Below are positions 1 to 13,663 of a DNA stretch of 64,000 bases, piece by piece (the stretch's first letter is position 1; every line of letters begins with the position of its first letter). Under the pieces are notes generated by a model. That model was not told the origin of the DNA and ran no database searches. It saw only the letters and a program-made list of their open reading frames with translations. A program made the translations under genes and the position numbers. Source of the stretch: Tranzscheliella williamsii (lineage: Eukaryota > Basidiomycota > Ustilaginomycetes > Ustilaginales > Ustilaginaceae); assembly GCA_023212725.1 (NCBI GenBank), contig JALBYF010000011.1:248001-312000 (forward strand), given 5' to 3'.

Positions 1-637
1 GGTTGTATTAGAGACAAGGGTAAGGATAGGGACGATGTGCTACTGAGTGGCGACGCGTGTACGAGAGAAGGAAGAAGGGGAACCATTCGAATCTGCGGGG
101 AAAGCGTTATATGGCTGACTTGAAGCCACTGCTGAGGGATCTTCCCGTGAAAGAGGCATGGCTGCGCCACCCTATCTGAACGGCAACCCGGCTGAGTTGC
201 GCTGCATTCGGTCCGAGCTGAAATACCTAAGTCCGATTTCTGTGCCATTCTGCAAATCGGCTCCGGGCGGCTGATGCCGGAGAATGACTTTGCTCCACCT
301 GACCAGTCCGTGATCGGGCCGATTCCCTCTATCGGGTATGGCGTTCTTTTGTCTGTACGCGCCTCCACATCCATCTGCGCATTCACAATTCACTTGGTCA
401 GGGCCAAACCCTAACCTGCAGAAGCAGCCAGTCCTGTTTTCATGACAGACAAGGTTTATCGGTGGTTGACCAGCTAAGATGGAAACCAATACTAGAAGTA
501 CAATGGCGGAAGTAGGGAACCACAACAAAAGGAAGAAAAAAGGAGACCAGGGCTAGCTACCAGCAACATGAGCGTGATCGGCAATCAAGATATAGGGAGG
601 GGGAAATACGAGTGAGGGGAAGCGAAGCCAAGGCAGA
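1..637. other. Downstream flank of H3, no gene seen
   Basis: Non-coding sequence beyond the H3 stop codon, probably including its 3' UTR. An open frame on the minus strand (172-528) looks like a short secreted cysteine-rich protein but starts at TTG and has no usable ATG, so it is not called. A telomere-type motif, CAAACCCTAACC, lies at 405-416. Confidence 0.6.
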
Positions 638-2665
<2,028 letters not shown>

Positions 2666-3066
2666 ATGTCTGGACGAGGAAAAGGCGGCAAGGGTCTCGG
2701 AAAGGGCGGTGCCAAGCGTCACCGAAAGGTAAGTGATCTCGAACACCATTCTCCGCTCAGCGTTCGGCGCAGCATCTAACCACCGTATCTCTGCTCTCTT
2801 CTACGTATCTACAACAGATCTTGCGAGACAACATCCAGGGTATCACTAAGCCCGCTATCCGACGTCTCGCGCGACGAGGTGGTGTCAAGCGTATCTCGGG
2901 TCTTATCTACGACGAGACCCGAGGTGTTCTCAAGCTCTTCCTGGAGTCTGTTATCCGTGACTCTGTCACCTACACCGAGCACGCCAAGCGAAAGACCGTT
3001 ACCTCGCTCGACGTTGTCTACGCTCTCAAGCGACAGGGCCGAACCCTCTACGGTTTCGGTGCCTAA
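2666..3066 (+). CDS. H4: Histone H4
   Basis: Core histone H4, 103 residues, essentially canonical from [21 protein letters not shown] to TLYGFGA. Exon 1 is 2666-2728 (21 codons), the intron is 2729-2817 (89 nt, GTAAGT...CAG), and exon 2 is 2818-3066. The intron falls between K20 and I21 (mature numbering), so the acetylatable tail is encoded on its own exon. Arginine is encoded almost wholly by CGA, CGT or CGC, as expected for a highly expressed smut gene. It is paired divergently with H3. Confidence 0.98.
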
Positions 3067-5310
3067 ATGGTCCCGATCACGTCTATCGTAGTTCGCCCGC
3101 ATTCCACTCGCCCCCCCTGCCTTCCCCGTCGTCCGCTCTGGCTTTGCTCCTTGTACTACTAGCAGTTCCGATGTGCCCTTTTTTGTTGCGGCAGTCTGCT
3201 CCTGATGCCCAGCCCATGGTAATTTCGCATCTTATTTTTACCCCGTAAAGCCTTGCTTGTGATTGTGGCGCTGTGGCCCACCTTCGTGGCTAGCTCAGAT
3301 GGTGTTGCTGAAGACATCCCAGCGCACGCCATTCTCTCGCCAACGATTGCCTCCTTTGCCTATCTTGTTCAAGTTCTTGACGTATGATGTTCCAGTCTGA
3401 CAACGCTCGCAATCAGGCTTCTTACCCTTTCCGTCCACTCGTCTGTGCAAGTCATTGCTGTCACGGTAGATTCATCCGGATGCGCGCTTGTGCAGGGAAG
3501 TTACCTCACCAATGCACGAGGCTGTGGTCGGGAACAACAAACTCAGGCTCATCGTCTGGCTTTTGTGTACGCCTGCTCTGGCTTCGACGACAGAAAGAGG
3601 CCGGGACATCCGCACAAGGATGGTTTAACAGTCCCGAACAGGTAGATCATCAGCGCGGGGCGCCGATCCGGAGTCGATCGTTGCTGTGGCTAGTCAAATA
3701 CGGCCAACTACCGTCCTATGGAACATATCAACGCAGAGCGAGCAGTAGGTCACGATACACCGCCGGGTGCGGGTAGCAACACGTCCTCTCTCGGTATGTT
3801 TGTTAACGCAGTGGCTAGAAGTTGAGCTGATCTCGGGTGGATCTGCCATCGCCTCTGCCAACGCTGTCTGCCTTCAGCTCAGTGTGTGCCTTCGAACGCC
3901 ACGGGTCGCGGCCACTCGGCCCTCAGACACTTTATACCACTGGACAGCGTGGGTAGGCAACCCCTTGGCAAGCGCGCTAGACGTATCGATTGTCAGGCCG
4001 ATTTCGCATTCCTAAGTCACGACCCAGCTCCAGCTCCAGCTCAGCAATGCATGTGCGGTGCAAAGGGGGCTGTTGCAGGCGTGTCTGCAAGCTAAGAGCC
4101 TTCATGCTCCGTTCTACTTTCGCGCATGTCCCCAAGAGGGGTTCATAGAACTAAGCTTCACTCCAGTGTTGTAATGGCCATTACGAAAGCAGTGCCCCCA
4201 GAAATCACAGCTGATTACAACCCCCTGCGTACCAAGCTGTATACAAGAAATTGCGCTTGGGCGGGAAAGGGAATAGAGTTCATATCGTCGTTAAAGCAGA
4301 CCGTCATCTAAGTTATATGCATCTTGCTCATTACGAACCATTTATATACTCCAGTACGGTGTACGTGTGAGTTCTGTTCATGCAGGGTATTTGATCGCCC
4401 TATTTGGACGTTGCGGTGGGCAGAAGGCTATGCTTTCCGATCTGACGAGGCAAATTAAACATCTCTGTGACAGATGCGCTACTCGGCTTCCACAGTGGGA
4501 GCATCATCTGCTGCGCTTTTCCTAACTGTTCAACGCACATCGCTCCGCGCCAACTCGAGGCTGTTGTATCGGTTCAAGATGTTGTAGCTTCTACACAAGT
4601 CATCACGCCTCCAGGACGGGCGTGCGATCCTTGCCGATAGCACCACGGCAGCATAGTTGTTGCAGCTACTTGATCTGAATTGCAATCGAGGGCGCGCATC
4701 AGCATCGACTTGCCCTGGCTCAGCAGTTCCTTCTTGCATTTGGCCGCTTGTGCCAAGACTTAGAGCAACACCCCGGCTGGGGTCCAAGATTTCACTTGGC
4801 AAGTCATAAGCAAAGCGTGCCATCCTCTTGCATCGCACCCCGCCTCTCTGTTTCCCCTGTCATCCGCCTCTTTCCCCTCCTCCCTCCTCGGCTTTACATT
4901 GCCGTCGCAGCGCAGCGCAACAACCATTGTCGCCAGGCCGCCGATCGCCCTCGCTCGTCATCGCCACGGCTCACACCAGCTACGCCCTATCCGTTGCACC
5001 GCCTCCGTCATCTCCGCCGTCTCGGCCTCAGCCTCAACATTCTTACCCGGGCGAACATCCTACAGCTACTTATTGGTGGCTGTTCACCTCCATGGCTTGA
5101 GCTCCGCCTTGACCTCCGCACTTGCCTGTCCAAGTGGCAGCTCTTATTCTCCACCTTGCCTACATCCTCCGGCCTTCCCCTTCAACCACCCTCATAACTC
5201 CTATTAAACCGCCTTTGCTGTCCCTATCATTCTCGGCAACCACTCCTCCGCGAGACACAAGCCATCGTTTTTCAGGCGCAGCTCTTCGCACACAATTCTG
5301 ATTGCCCAGA
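3067..5310. other. Intergenic, 2.2 kb, no gene seen
   Basis: Lies between the H4 stop and the ADAM start. The open frames are short, overlap in several phases and look like no family. The right half (about 4830-5300) is C- and T-rich with little purine, typical of a smut promoter and 5' leader, and probably belongs to the protease gene. Confidence 0.55.
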
Positions 5311-8146
5311 ATGAGGCCGAACTCGCCTCTGGTCCTTGTGGCGACACTACTGTCCTGCTTGCTTCTGATTGTCCCCATCGAAGGTAAGTGTTTACTCGGA
5401 CTCGTCCCCTTCAGAGGCCACTCATCTGACCACGCCCTTTTCGTTCCTCTTGCGGATTCTTTTCATATTCACAGCACGAAGTGCCCAAAATGGACCTCTT
5501 GCTCGCATCGCTCGAGCTGATAAGATCAGCATTGATAGCATTTCATCGCCCCGCTCCTTTCATACACCCAAGTCCGGGCTGGATCGCAGGTCTGGCCCTG
5601 CCGATCGCCTTCGTCTCAACTTTCGGGCCTACCAACAGGACTTCCACCTTCATCTCAGCCCTAACCACGACCTTTTGCATCCCGAAGGTACCATCGTCAA
5701 GTACTATGGCCACAATGAAACCACTGGCGAGAGTTATGTCCGATCTATAGAGACACTATTACCTGGCGATATCGCCGCTTACCACGGTGTGGTCGTCCAC
5801 CCTGCTCATACTCAGCGACGCCTCGATGAAGACCAAGCAGGCGTCATGCGTGACGTCTATCAAGACAGAGAGCTGGGCGTCTTAGGCCGAGCTTCCATTC
5901 TGCTGCACGACGACGGATCGGTTTCGGGCACGCCTTCTTTCGAGGGCAGTTTCGATTGGTTCGGCAACGTCCATCATATCCACACCGCGCAAAGCTATCT
6001 GGCAAGGCGCCGCATGGACGATCCGGATCTGGAGCCTCGTCATCTTTGGGGCCCTACTCTGATCGTACAGCGAGATTCCGATATTATGGCTTCGCACGAG
6101 CACTTGGGTGTCCGTGCCAGTGACTCCACAAATTCATCTACCGTAGCCATTTCCATGGGGTGTTCCTCGGATGCTCTCGACTACAACAGCCACAACCGGC
6201 TCGTGTTAAGCCAAGACAATAACGACGAGTTGAGCCCTTCTGTCTATTCATTCTTCAAGATGCCTGCGCCCCCACGCTTTGCTCGTCGTGATCTTTTCTC
6301 TGGCTGGAACGATTTGCTCGTCAAGAGAAGCCAGGAAGACCTCCTCGAGCTATCCGAAGTACTGCCCGACGGCTTCGTTTACCACAACGATCTGAACGAT
6401 TATCTCGAGCCCTCCTTCCGCAGGAGGCAAGCTACTGGTAATGACGTCGCCAACGGGGGCAACCAAACCAATAGTTTTGCAAACGTGATTGGTTCAACGG
6501 CGGGCTGTCCGAACAGCGCCAGAGTCGTATACGCTGGTATCGCCTCGGACTGTGCCTACACTCAGCGCATAGGCAGCCAAGACGAGGCAAGAACAGCGAT
6601 TCTTAACAACATGAATTCCGTATCGAACCTATACCGCTCCACCTTCAATATCTCGATCGGCGTGGTAAACCTCGATGTTCAATCGGGTTCCTGCCCTTCC
6701 ACTGCACCCCAGGATGCGCCTTGGAACGTTGCATGTGGTCCAACCACCATCGACACTCGTCTCAGCCAGTTTTCGCAGTGGAGAGCTCAGCAGCCCAGCG
6801 ACGGTGTGGGCCTGTGGCACTTGATGACGGCATGTAACTCGGGCACCGAAGTTGGCGTCGCTTGGCTCGGTACTGTGTGCATGACTGGGGCATCTGGTAA
6901 CGGAGACCAGGTCGTCAGCGGTACCGGTGTCAGCTCGGTTACGACGCAGCAGTGGCAGGTTATGGCTCACGAGATGGGCCACAATTTTGGCGCTATTCAC
7001 GATTGCACTGACGGCTGTACCAGCACCTCGGATGTTGCTACCCAGTCTGGCGGTGCTCCTTGTTGCCCACTTTCAGCTTCAACCTGCGACGCCGATGCAG
7101 ACTTCATCATGAATCCCTCTTCTCAACGCAACATCCAGCAATTCAGCCAGTGCTCGATCGGCAACATCTGCTCGCTATTGGCTCAAGGACTTGACACTTC
7201 CTGCATCACAACACCTGGTGCTAGGACCACGCTTAGCACAGAGCAGTGTGGCAACGGCATTCTCGAGCCTGGTGAAGAGTGCGATGCTGGCCCCAACGGC
7301 TCACAGTGCTGCACGTCGGAGTGCAAGCTGTCCTCTGGATCGCAGTGCGACCCTGCTACGAGTGCTTGCTGCACAAGCTCGTGCACGTTTGCATCAAGCT
7401 CGCAAGTCTGTCGACCTGCCGTGGACGGCCGTTGCGACTCGACTGAATACTGCAACGGAACGTCGGCCGACTGTCCCGCTGACCTCAAGAAGGATGACGG
7501 AGCCTCCTGCGGCGATGGCCTTTCCTGTGCCAACGGCTTCTGCACTTCACGTGATCTGCAGTGCCAACAGGCGTCGACCAGCTCGATGACTTTCAACTCG
7601 GCCTGCTCGGCTTCGACTTCGAACTCATGTCAGCTGACCTGCCAGAGTCCCAATGAGCGGAGTCAGTGCCTGATCCTGCAGCAAATGTTCGTTGATGGTA
7701 CCAGTTGCGGGTACGGTGGTCGTTGCCGAGGCGGAGAATGTCATCGAGGCTCGTGGCAAGCTATCTTCCGCGGCTGGTACGTCGACAATCTGCGGATCTC
7801 CATACCTGTCACTATCGTGATTGGCATCATTGTTCTATTTATCCTTTTTGCAATCGTACGCCGTTGCTGCAATGGTGCCGCTGGACGACAGCGGGGAGGA
7901 CAACGGCAAGCAACCATGGCACGCTCCCTTCCGCCTGGAAGACCAGGTTTTGGCCAAGAAGGACAGATGGCACCCGCCGGCTACCACTTGCCAAAGCCGC
8001 AGGGCGACGGCATGGCCAGCGCACGCAACTCTGACGTACCCACGGTCTCCACTGTTCCACCGGCCATGCGCCAGTCGCACCACTCATCGCACTCTTCCGG
8101 CTGGGTCGACCCAACGGCGTGGAACGGTGCGAGCCGTCCTCAATGA
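5311..8146 (+). CDS. ADAM-family membrane metalloprotease (M12B)
   Basis: Type I membrane zinc protease of 914 residues. Exon 1 is 5311-5383, the intron 5384-5474 (GTAAGT...CAG) and exon 2 5475-8146. Exon 1 supplies a signal peptide (about residues 1-28). A prodomain ends at a basic R-R-R site near residue 340, a likely Kex2/furin processing point. The catalytic domain carries the full HExxHxxGxxHD zinc motif at 523-534. A cysteine-rich disintegrin domain begins near 614 (CGNGILEPGEECD). One transmembrane helix lies at about 800-823, followed by a basic then Ser/His/Pro-rich cytoplasmic tail of about 90 residues. Fungal ADAMs of this layout are known (Aspergillus ADM type), but their substrates are poorly defined. 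All catalytic residues are intact, so activity is expected. Whether it acts as a sheddase at the cell surface is inference. Confidence 0.93.
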
Positions 8147-9061
8147 CATCCACCTTGGGACGATACCAATACTCTAAGCCTTCCACACACCACCTGCATC
8201 ACTCTCCTTTACGCACGCGTCTGCTCAAAGAACACTCGTTTTCTCAACCTTCTGTGTACACACTTGTCATGCTACTTGCCGATCCATATCTCTCATTGTA
8301 CAGTACAGTATCCGCAATTGCACTCTCCCATCATTCCATGACTGTTCACAGGTTTGTACGGTCGGTGTGGATCGTAAGAGCATGCTGAGTGCGGCCGTGG
8401 CAAGTAGCAAGTAGAAGCAGTGGCAGGGCAAGTGGCAAGTGCAAGTGGCAAGGAAATATAACTTAGTGGATTCCGACATGCAGCTGTTGTGCAGCTAACT
8501 GCTAGATGCGGATTGCTAATTGGAGAATCAAGTTGTATACAGGCTGCGCACGTTCTCGCCAACCGCACACCGTATTTGAAATGCGGCACTGCACGGACTC
8601 AGCTCAGTCTTTGAATTGACGAGCATTTCTGCAATTTACGTCGCCGAAAATGTCGATCGTGTCTGTTGTTGCTATACCATCATCTCCCACACTGCTGCTC
8701 TCGACGGCCGCAGATAGTCGACACAGCCAACGGGCACCGTCTCCGCCCAAGCTGGTCGCTTTCTGTTTCTCCGCTCTGCTTCAACCACCCCCTATACCTT
8801 TGCGGTACAGCGGTGAATAACGCCGAGCGCCGCGGGCTTACTCATCTCGTCCGTTTCTGGTCCGTCTTGTCTGTTTGCTTATCCGCCACACTTGGGATTT
8901 GCATCGACGCCATTGCCATCGGTTCGTGGCAGAGGTAGCTCTTAGGTGCTGTAGACTGCCGTTGCACGGGTGGTTACGGCGGTTGATACCGCGTTCGGTC
9001 ACTGGATTCCAGTGTGCTTTCTGCGTCTCGTTGCAGGTACATCGGTAGCACGCGCTAAACC
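8147..9061. other. Intergenic, 0.9 kb, no gene seen
   Basis: Lies between the ADAM stop and the cyclin start. At 8400-8455 there is a run of degenerate GGCAAGTGGCAAGTG-like units. No open frame of note. The right part is the cyclin promoter and leader; an in-frame TAA at 9056-9058 directly precedes the cyclin ATG. Confidence 0.55.
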
Positions 9062-11149
9062 ATGCTTTATACAAGCCCAGACTTTCGAACCGCTGCTTCA
9101 CCACCCGGTCCAACATCATCACAATCTTCTTCGGCTGGCTCGTGCTACGCCTCGTCCTCCTCGACCGCTTCGTCTCGGCCACGGCAAATCTCCTCGGATC
9201 CCCCTTCCACCTCCACAAGCCCGGCAAGCACTTCTCATCCCTCAACAAGCCAATCACTTGTCTCTCCCCAGGACAAGGCCCCGTTTCATCGCGCAGACCC
9301 GGCTTCTGCCTTCCTAGCCACCAGCGCATCGAGGTCGGATCGGCAGGAGGGTCGCTTCGCAGACGCACATCAGAGTTACGCCATCCCAGCAACACTGACA
9401 AGGGAGCTTCCGTCCGCACAGGGCGTCATGAACCAGCACAGCTCCTCCTACACCAGGAATGCCGCCCAAATTCCAACCCAGTTCCAGCAAGCTGCCTCTT
9501 TGCCCTCGACAGTCCCTATCGCATCCAGTCTACATAGTTATGGCGCAAGTCCGGATAGCAATCGTGGCCCTGCTGCCAAGACGAGACGCACCAGTCCAGG
9601 TGGATCCCGCGCTTCCGGCAATCTACAGCCGATGACCAGCCCTGCACAGCATCTGTCGCCCAAGTCGACGGGAGCCTCGCAACCGCCTCCGCAGACCTAC
9701 ACCCCGTCCGACTCGACCGTTGGCACTTCCTCCCTACAGAACACCACAGCCACAGCCACTGCACCTCAAATCACGGCCTTACCGCCAGATCCTACAGTTG
9801 GTAAGAGAGGCTCTCACAGCGACTGGGTGGATCAGAGTAGCGCTCAGCTTCACTATCCATCTGACCCAGCGCAGCAGAGCGAGTCGTCCGCTGCGTCGCA
9901 TCTTTCTTCGCGGGTCCATGTTAACAGTGACAGTCTTGCACCGAGCCCGTCCACCTCTCATCCGCGTCCATCGCTGCCTTCTTCCCCTGGTGCCTCATCA
10001 GATTCGGCGAGAGCTCCTAGCGAGTCTTGCGTGCGTTCAAAGCTGCCTCCGCTGCCAAAGATGAACCTCGCCACGTTTCCACCCCAGGACTTGCTCAAGA
10101 TTCTTGCGACACTGCTGCATGAGATTGCGACGGCGAACGACGAGTTCCAGCCCGAGGGCGGCAAAGAGGACGGTGCGAAGGGCAAGAGAGGCGGGCGGAG
10201 CCGCGACCGCTCTGCGCCTGCTACGTCCGGCGACGGTGGCGAAGCAGGCGGCAACCGCAACTATGCGGCGCCTCTCGGGTCTCACCTCTCCTTTACTGAT
10301 GCAAGACGGCCTTCAGTGACGACGGCGGCGCTTGGCGCACTGACGACTGCCTCGAGTACGCTGTGCTTCCATGCTCGCAACGTGCCCAGCATCAGCATTG
10401 AGTCGTACCTTTTGCGTATACTGAAGTACTGTCCAACCACGAACGAGGTTTTTCTCAGTCTGCTTGTCTACTTTGACCGCATGAGCAGAATGGGCACCGG
10501 CGCCAAGCCCGGCGCCAATGGCGAAGGCGAGGTAGCTGGCGAAGCGGCCGGCTTGCCTCGCGCCGCCGAGCACGCCTCACGCCACCTAGATCGGAGCGTA
10601 GATTCGATGGGACGCGAAGCAGAAGCCTCTGGCCTAAGCAACCATTCAGGCGAGATGACGGGCGAGAACGCGCCAACCGTACATCCAGGGATTCGAGGAT
10701 TTGCTATCGACAGTTACAACGTCCACCGTTTGGTGATTGCGGGCGTGACCGTAGCTAGCAAGTTCTTCAGTGACGTGTTTTATACCAACAGCCGATATGC
10801 CAAGGTGGGCGGTCTGCCGCCGCACGAGCTGAATCAACTAGAGCTTCAGTTCTTGCTCTTGAACGACTTTCGGCTGACGATCCCGCTCGAAGAGATGCAG
10901 CGCTACGCAGATCAGCTGCTCATGTATGGGAGCGGGCGCCCCGAAAATACCAAGCTGGTCAAGGAGATGGGGCATCCACCTCTCGTTGTAGCTACCCCTC
11001 CTGCCTCGTCCGGGACTGGCATGGCTGATACGGGTACGACTACCGCCCGTGCCGCCGCCTTGCCCTCCAGTCCAGGGGCGGGTGTCAGCCGCGGCCAACG
11101 CGATGCAGACCGGGATGAACAGGGCGATGTTCAGATGCGTGACGCCTGA
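9062..11149 (+). CDS. Pho80-type cyclin (Pho85-CDK partner)
   Basis: Predicted 695-residue cyclin in one exon; an in-frame TAA sits two codons before the ATG, fixing the start. The first ~410 residues are Ser/Thr/Pro/Gln-rich and probably disordered. The cyclin box follows (about 420-620): IESYLLRILKYCPTTNEVFL near 446, then SYNVHRLVIAGVTVASKF near 550, then helices ending in a LEEMQRYADQLL segment. These blocks match Pho80/Pcl6/Pcl7-type cyclins, which bind a Pho85-like kinase and act in phosphate and carbon-storage signalling. Unusually, about 70 low-complexity residues are inserted inside the cyclin box between the first and second blocks. The subfamily is clear; the exact ortholog is not. 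Confidence 0.88.
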   Translation: MLYTSPDFRTAASPPGPTSSQSSSAGSCYASSSSTASSRPRQISSDPPSTSTSPASTSHPSTSQSLVSPQDKAPFHRADPASAFLATSASRSDRQEGRFADAHQSYAIPATLTRELPSAQGVMNQHSSSYTRNAAQIPTQFQQAASLPSTVPIASSLHSYGASPDSNRGPAAKTRRTSPGGSRASGNLQPMTSPAQHLSPKSTGASQPPPQTYTPSDSTVGTSSLQNTTATATAPQITALPPDPTVGKRGSHSDWVDQSSAQLHYPSDPAQQSESSAASHLSSRVHVNSDSLAPSPSTSHPRPSLPSSPGASSDSARAPSESCVRSKLPPLPKMNLATFPPQDLLKILATLLHEIATANDEFQPEGGKEDGAKGKRGGRSRDRSAPATSGDGGEAGGNRNYAAPLGSHLSFTDARRPSVTTAALGALTTASSTLCFHARNVPSISIESYLLRILKYCPTTNEVFLSLLVYFDRMSRMGTGAKPGANGEGEVAGEAAGLPRAAEHASRHLDRSVDSMGREAEASGLSNHSGEMTGENAPTVHPGIRGFAIDSYNVHRLVIAGVTVASKFFSDVFYTNSRYAKVGGLPPHELNQLELQFLLLNDFRLTIPLEEMQRYADQLLMYGSGRPENTKLVKEMGHPPLVVATPPASSGTGMADTGTTTARAAALPSSPGAGVSRGQRDADRDEQGDVQMRDA

Positions 11150-11434
11150 TTCGTCAACCTTGTGCATCTACCAGCCAAAGCCACAGTGGCCTCCGCGCGG
11201 CCCCTCGCGCAAAGTCTGACAATACTTTTTCCGCCTAACCCGACCTTCTTGCCGACAGCACCTAGTCTATCTTCCTCATAGAGCACCATCCATACCTCTT
11301 GTTTTCGCATGCAAGCCATCGCACTAGTCTGTAGCACATCGGCACCTCACCTCGCTTTATCTCTCACATACCTTTTCTAGACGTCCCGTCGCGTCCCTGC
11401 TTGAGGAGCACTGTGCGGAGCCGAAAGGCAGAAG

Positions 11435-11438
11435 CCCA

Positions 11439-11469
<31 letters not shown>

Positions 11470-11470
11470 T
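11435..11470. repeat. CCCGAG hexamer array
   Basis: Six tandem hexamers: CCCAAG, then four CCCGAG, then CCCGAT. Non-coding microsatellite about 290 bp downstream of the cyclin stop. Confidence 0.9.
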
Positions 11471-11690
11471 TGCTGTTAGTGCGAACCACATGGTGGAAGA
11501 GCCCCTAGATGGGCTTTACAAGGGATGCGAGCGGACAGACAATTTCGTAATGCCCAGGGAGCATACGGGGACCGGAAGTTACTTGGCGTCGCGGGTAGAG
11601 AAAGTAGCCGCTCGAAGGGAGACATGGCACCGTAGCCCCACGGAGGCAGCAGACCGCATAAACGACAGCGCGCGGTTCCCTGAAGGGACG

Positions 11691-11745
11691 GCTCCACGGG
11701 CGGATCCACGGGCGGCTCCACGGGCGGATCACGAGCGGCTCCATG
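11691..11745. repeat. 12-bp tandem repeat cluster
   Basis: Alternating 12-mers GCTCCACGGGCG and GATCCACGGGCG, three full units followed by two decayed ones. No reading frame through it looks like a protein. Confidence 0.8.
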
Positions 11746-13071
11746 AAAGGTCTCCCTCTGTGCTGAACTTTATCGCTGGCCTGAAGTTGACCGATGCGGT
11801 GTCAAACTCGCAGATAGACAAGCGATCAATGGGCAACACTCCTTCTCGCATCAGCGGTATATGCCATGCAAGCCGCCTGCCGTTCCGACCGATTCGAGCC
11901 TTAAACCCAACTCCGACCATTATCGCGGAGATCATGGTGCGGTTGCGCTCCAAGCCTCAAATCCATACTCCGTTGCTAGCGAGGATGCGGGCTAGCTGGG
12001 ACGTGCAGACGCACGCATGCAATGGCGTTCGAGTAGCGTCTTCGCCGATGCCATCTTGCTAGACGCCGCTCATGGCGGCTGCGCCTAATGATCAGCGACC
12101 CATAGCCACCGAGAGCCGCTGGCTCAGCGAGCTTGATCCTGTCGTGACTCTGCATCACCCCTCAATTTGCCACGTTTGGCATTGGAGCATGTGGATGGCC
12201 GCCTGCCAACGCTACGGGGCCCCGTCCAGCGTGATGCTGCCATCCTAGGAGCGCGGCTCCGATCCTGTGAGGCTGCGGTACTGCACACATTGTAGGCGCT
12301 GCGGACCGATTCTGTCGGCAACGGCGGTGAACCGGGCAAGCACGGAACTGTGTGCCAGGCACAGCGGCCGTTCGCAAATGTCGCTCAAATCTCCGCCCAG
12401 CCCATGACAACCTTACTGCCTGGCGCAGCATGATGCATAAACCCTCACGACACTAGCCGCGCCTCTCCTGCTCATCCCGACACCTTGAGCATATCGACAG
12501 TCCGAACGCTGGCCCCGGTGGTATCGGTCTTCTTGCCCATCATGCATGCACCCTGAACTTGCTGTCCTCGTGCAGCGGCAAACTAGGTGCCTAGCCAGCG
12601 AGAGAGCTCCCATACAGTGGCGTCGGTTTTCCTGCGTTGAGCGCCGACCGGCTGCCAGGCTAGGACGTCACGGCTGGGCTGGAAATAGCTCAGGACGACT
12701 TGGCGAGCGGACAGATGCGTACAGATGCTCGCTTCGCCTATGCTGTCGACCAGCTGATGAGGCGCCGATCGCGACGTCAGTTTCATGCGTTAACGTCTAG
12801 TTTCGCATCCCACGTCGTACATCAGCAACCTTTGGACGCTATACCAGCGGGCCCGATTCTCCAGCCACAGCGCAAAACTATATGGTAGTGACGCACTAGC
12901 GTTTGGTTGCCCGCTCTTTAGCGCGCTTGGCGCGGCATATGGCCTTCGGGCCACCTTCTGCGCACGATTTGCAAGCGCTGCAACCTGTCTGCGCTTCGCC
13001 CGTTCTGGTCACGACGCTACGACGCCCCCCGACGGTGATAGACGGGATGAAGTCTTTCATGAACCCGCAGA

Positions 13072-13080
13072 ACAAAGGGA
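13072..13080 (+). promoter_or_regulatory. Pheromone response element (exact)
   Basis: ACAAAGGGA, the nine-base element bound by the HMG protein Prf1 in Ustilago maydis. It sits 811 bp before the HMG-box start codon. Chance expectation for any exact copy on either strand in the whole 64 kb is about 0.5. Confidence 0.5.
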
Positions 13081-13095
13081 AACTTTCGCAACAGT

Positions 13096-13104
13096 CCCCT
13101 TTGT
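13096..13104 (-). promoter_or_regulatory. Near-match pheromone response element
   Basis: The minus strand reads ACAAAGGGG, eight of nine bases of the ACAAAGGGA element, 16 bp from the exact copy and in the opposite orientation. A second identical near-match lies at 13141-13149. Single near-matches are common, so only the clustering gives weight. Confidence 0.3.
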
Positions 13105-13654
13105 GCACCAACCGCGGCGCATCTGCATGGTCCTGCCTCTCCCCTTTGTTCTCCTCCTCCCTCGTCTGTCCAAATCAGCAGTTCGCATGGCCACGATGCG
13201 TCGTTCTGCGGGTCTGTCGAGTCTAATCGCAGTTAGCGCATCCGCTCCCCTTACTTGGCTCGGAAGAAACGGCGCTCATTTGCTCGCCCCGACTCAGGTA
13301 CCAAGGTAGCGTCTGCCGCGGCAGTCGAGACGACATACTGCGAGAGCGTCCCCAGAGAGCCTCGCCATGCATGTCGTCCTCCCGTCTGGACGGCGCTCGC
13401 ACCTGCAGCGTTCCATGGCTGCAATCGATTCTACACTAGTTTGGCGCCACGCCATTCCATTCTTCCCTTTCATCTGGCTTTCAGATAGCCGCACGCTTTT
13501 CCGTCGAAGCGTCGCCTTCTCTGCATCTCCATGCACGAGGTGGGTTCCAGTGAGCCTTAAACGCAAAGACAATGGCCGTCGTCTCAACAAGCTTTTTGTG
13601 GGCGGTGGGCCGCAGCCAGGCTGGCCTTGCCGCACACGCCCGGCCAAGCCAGGC

Positions 13655-13663
13655 TCCCTTTGT
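13655..13663 (-). promoter_or_regulatory. Pheromone response element (exact, reverse)
   Basis: TCCCTTTGT on the plus strand, the exact reverse complement of ACAAAGGGA, 228 bp before the HMG-box ATG. It may lie within the leader rather than upstream of transcription, since the start site is unknown. Confidence 0.45.

Noticed and set aside
172..528. Minus-strand frame resembling a small secreted protein with six cysteines
   Set aside because: It starts at TTG, no in-frame ATG or consensus splice route supplies a start, and it lies in the downstream flank of H3.
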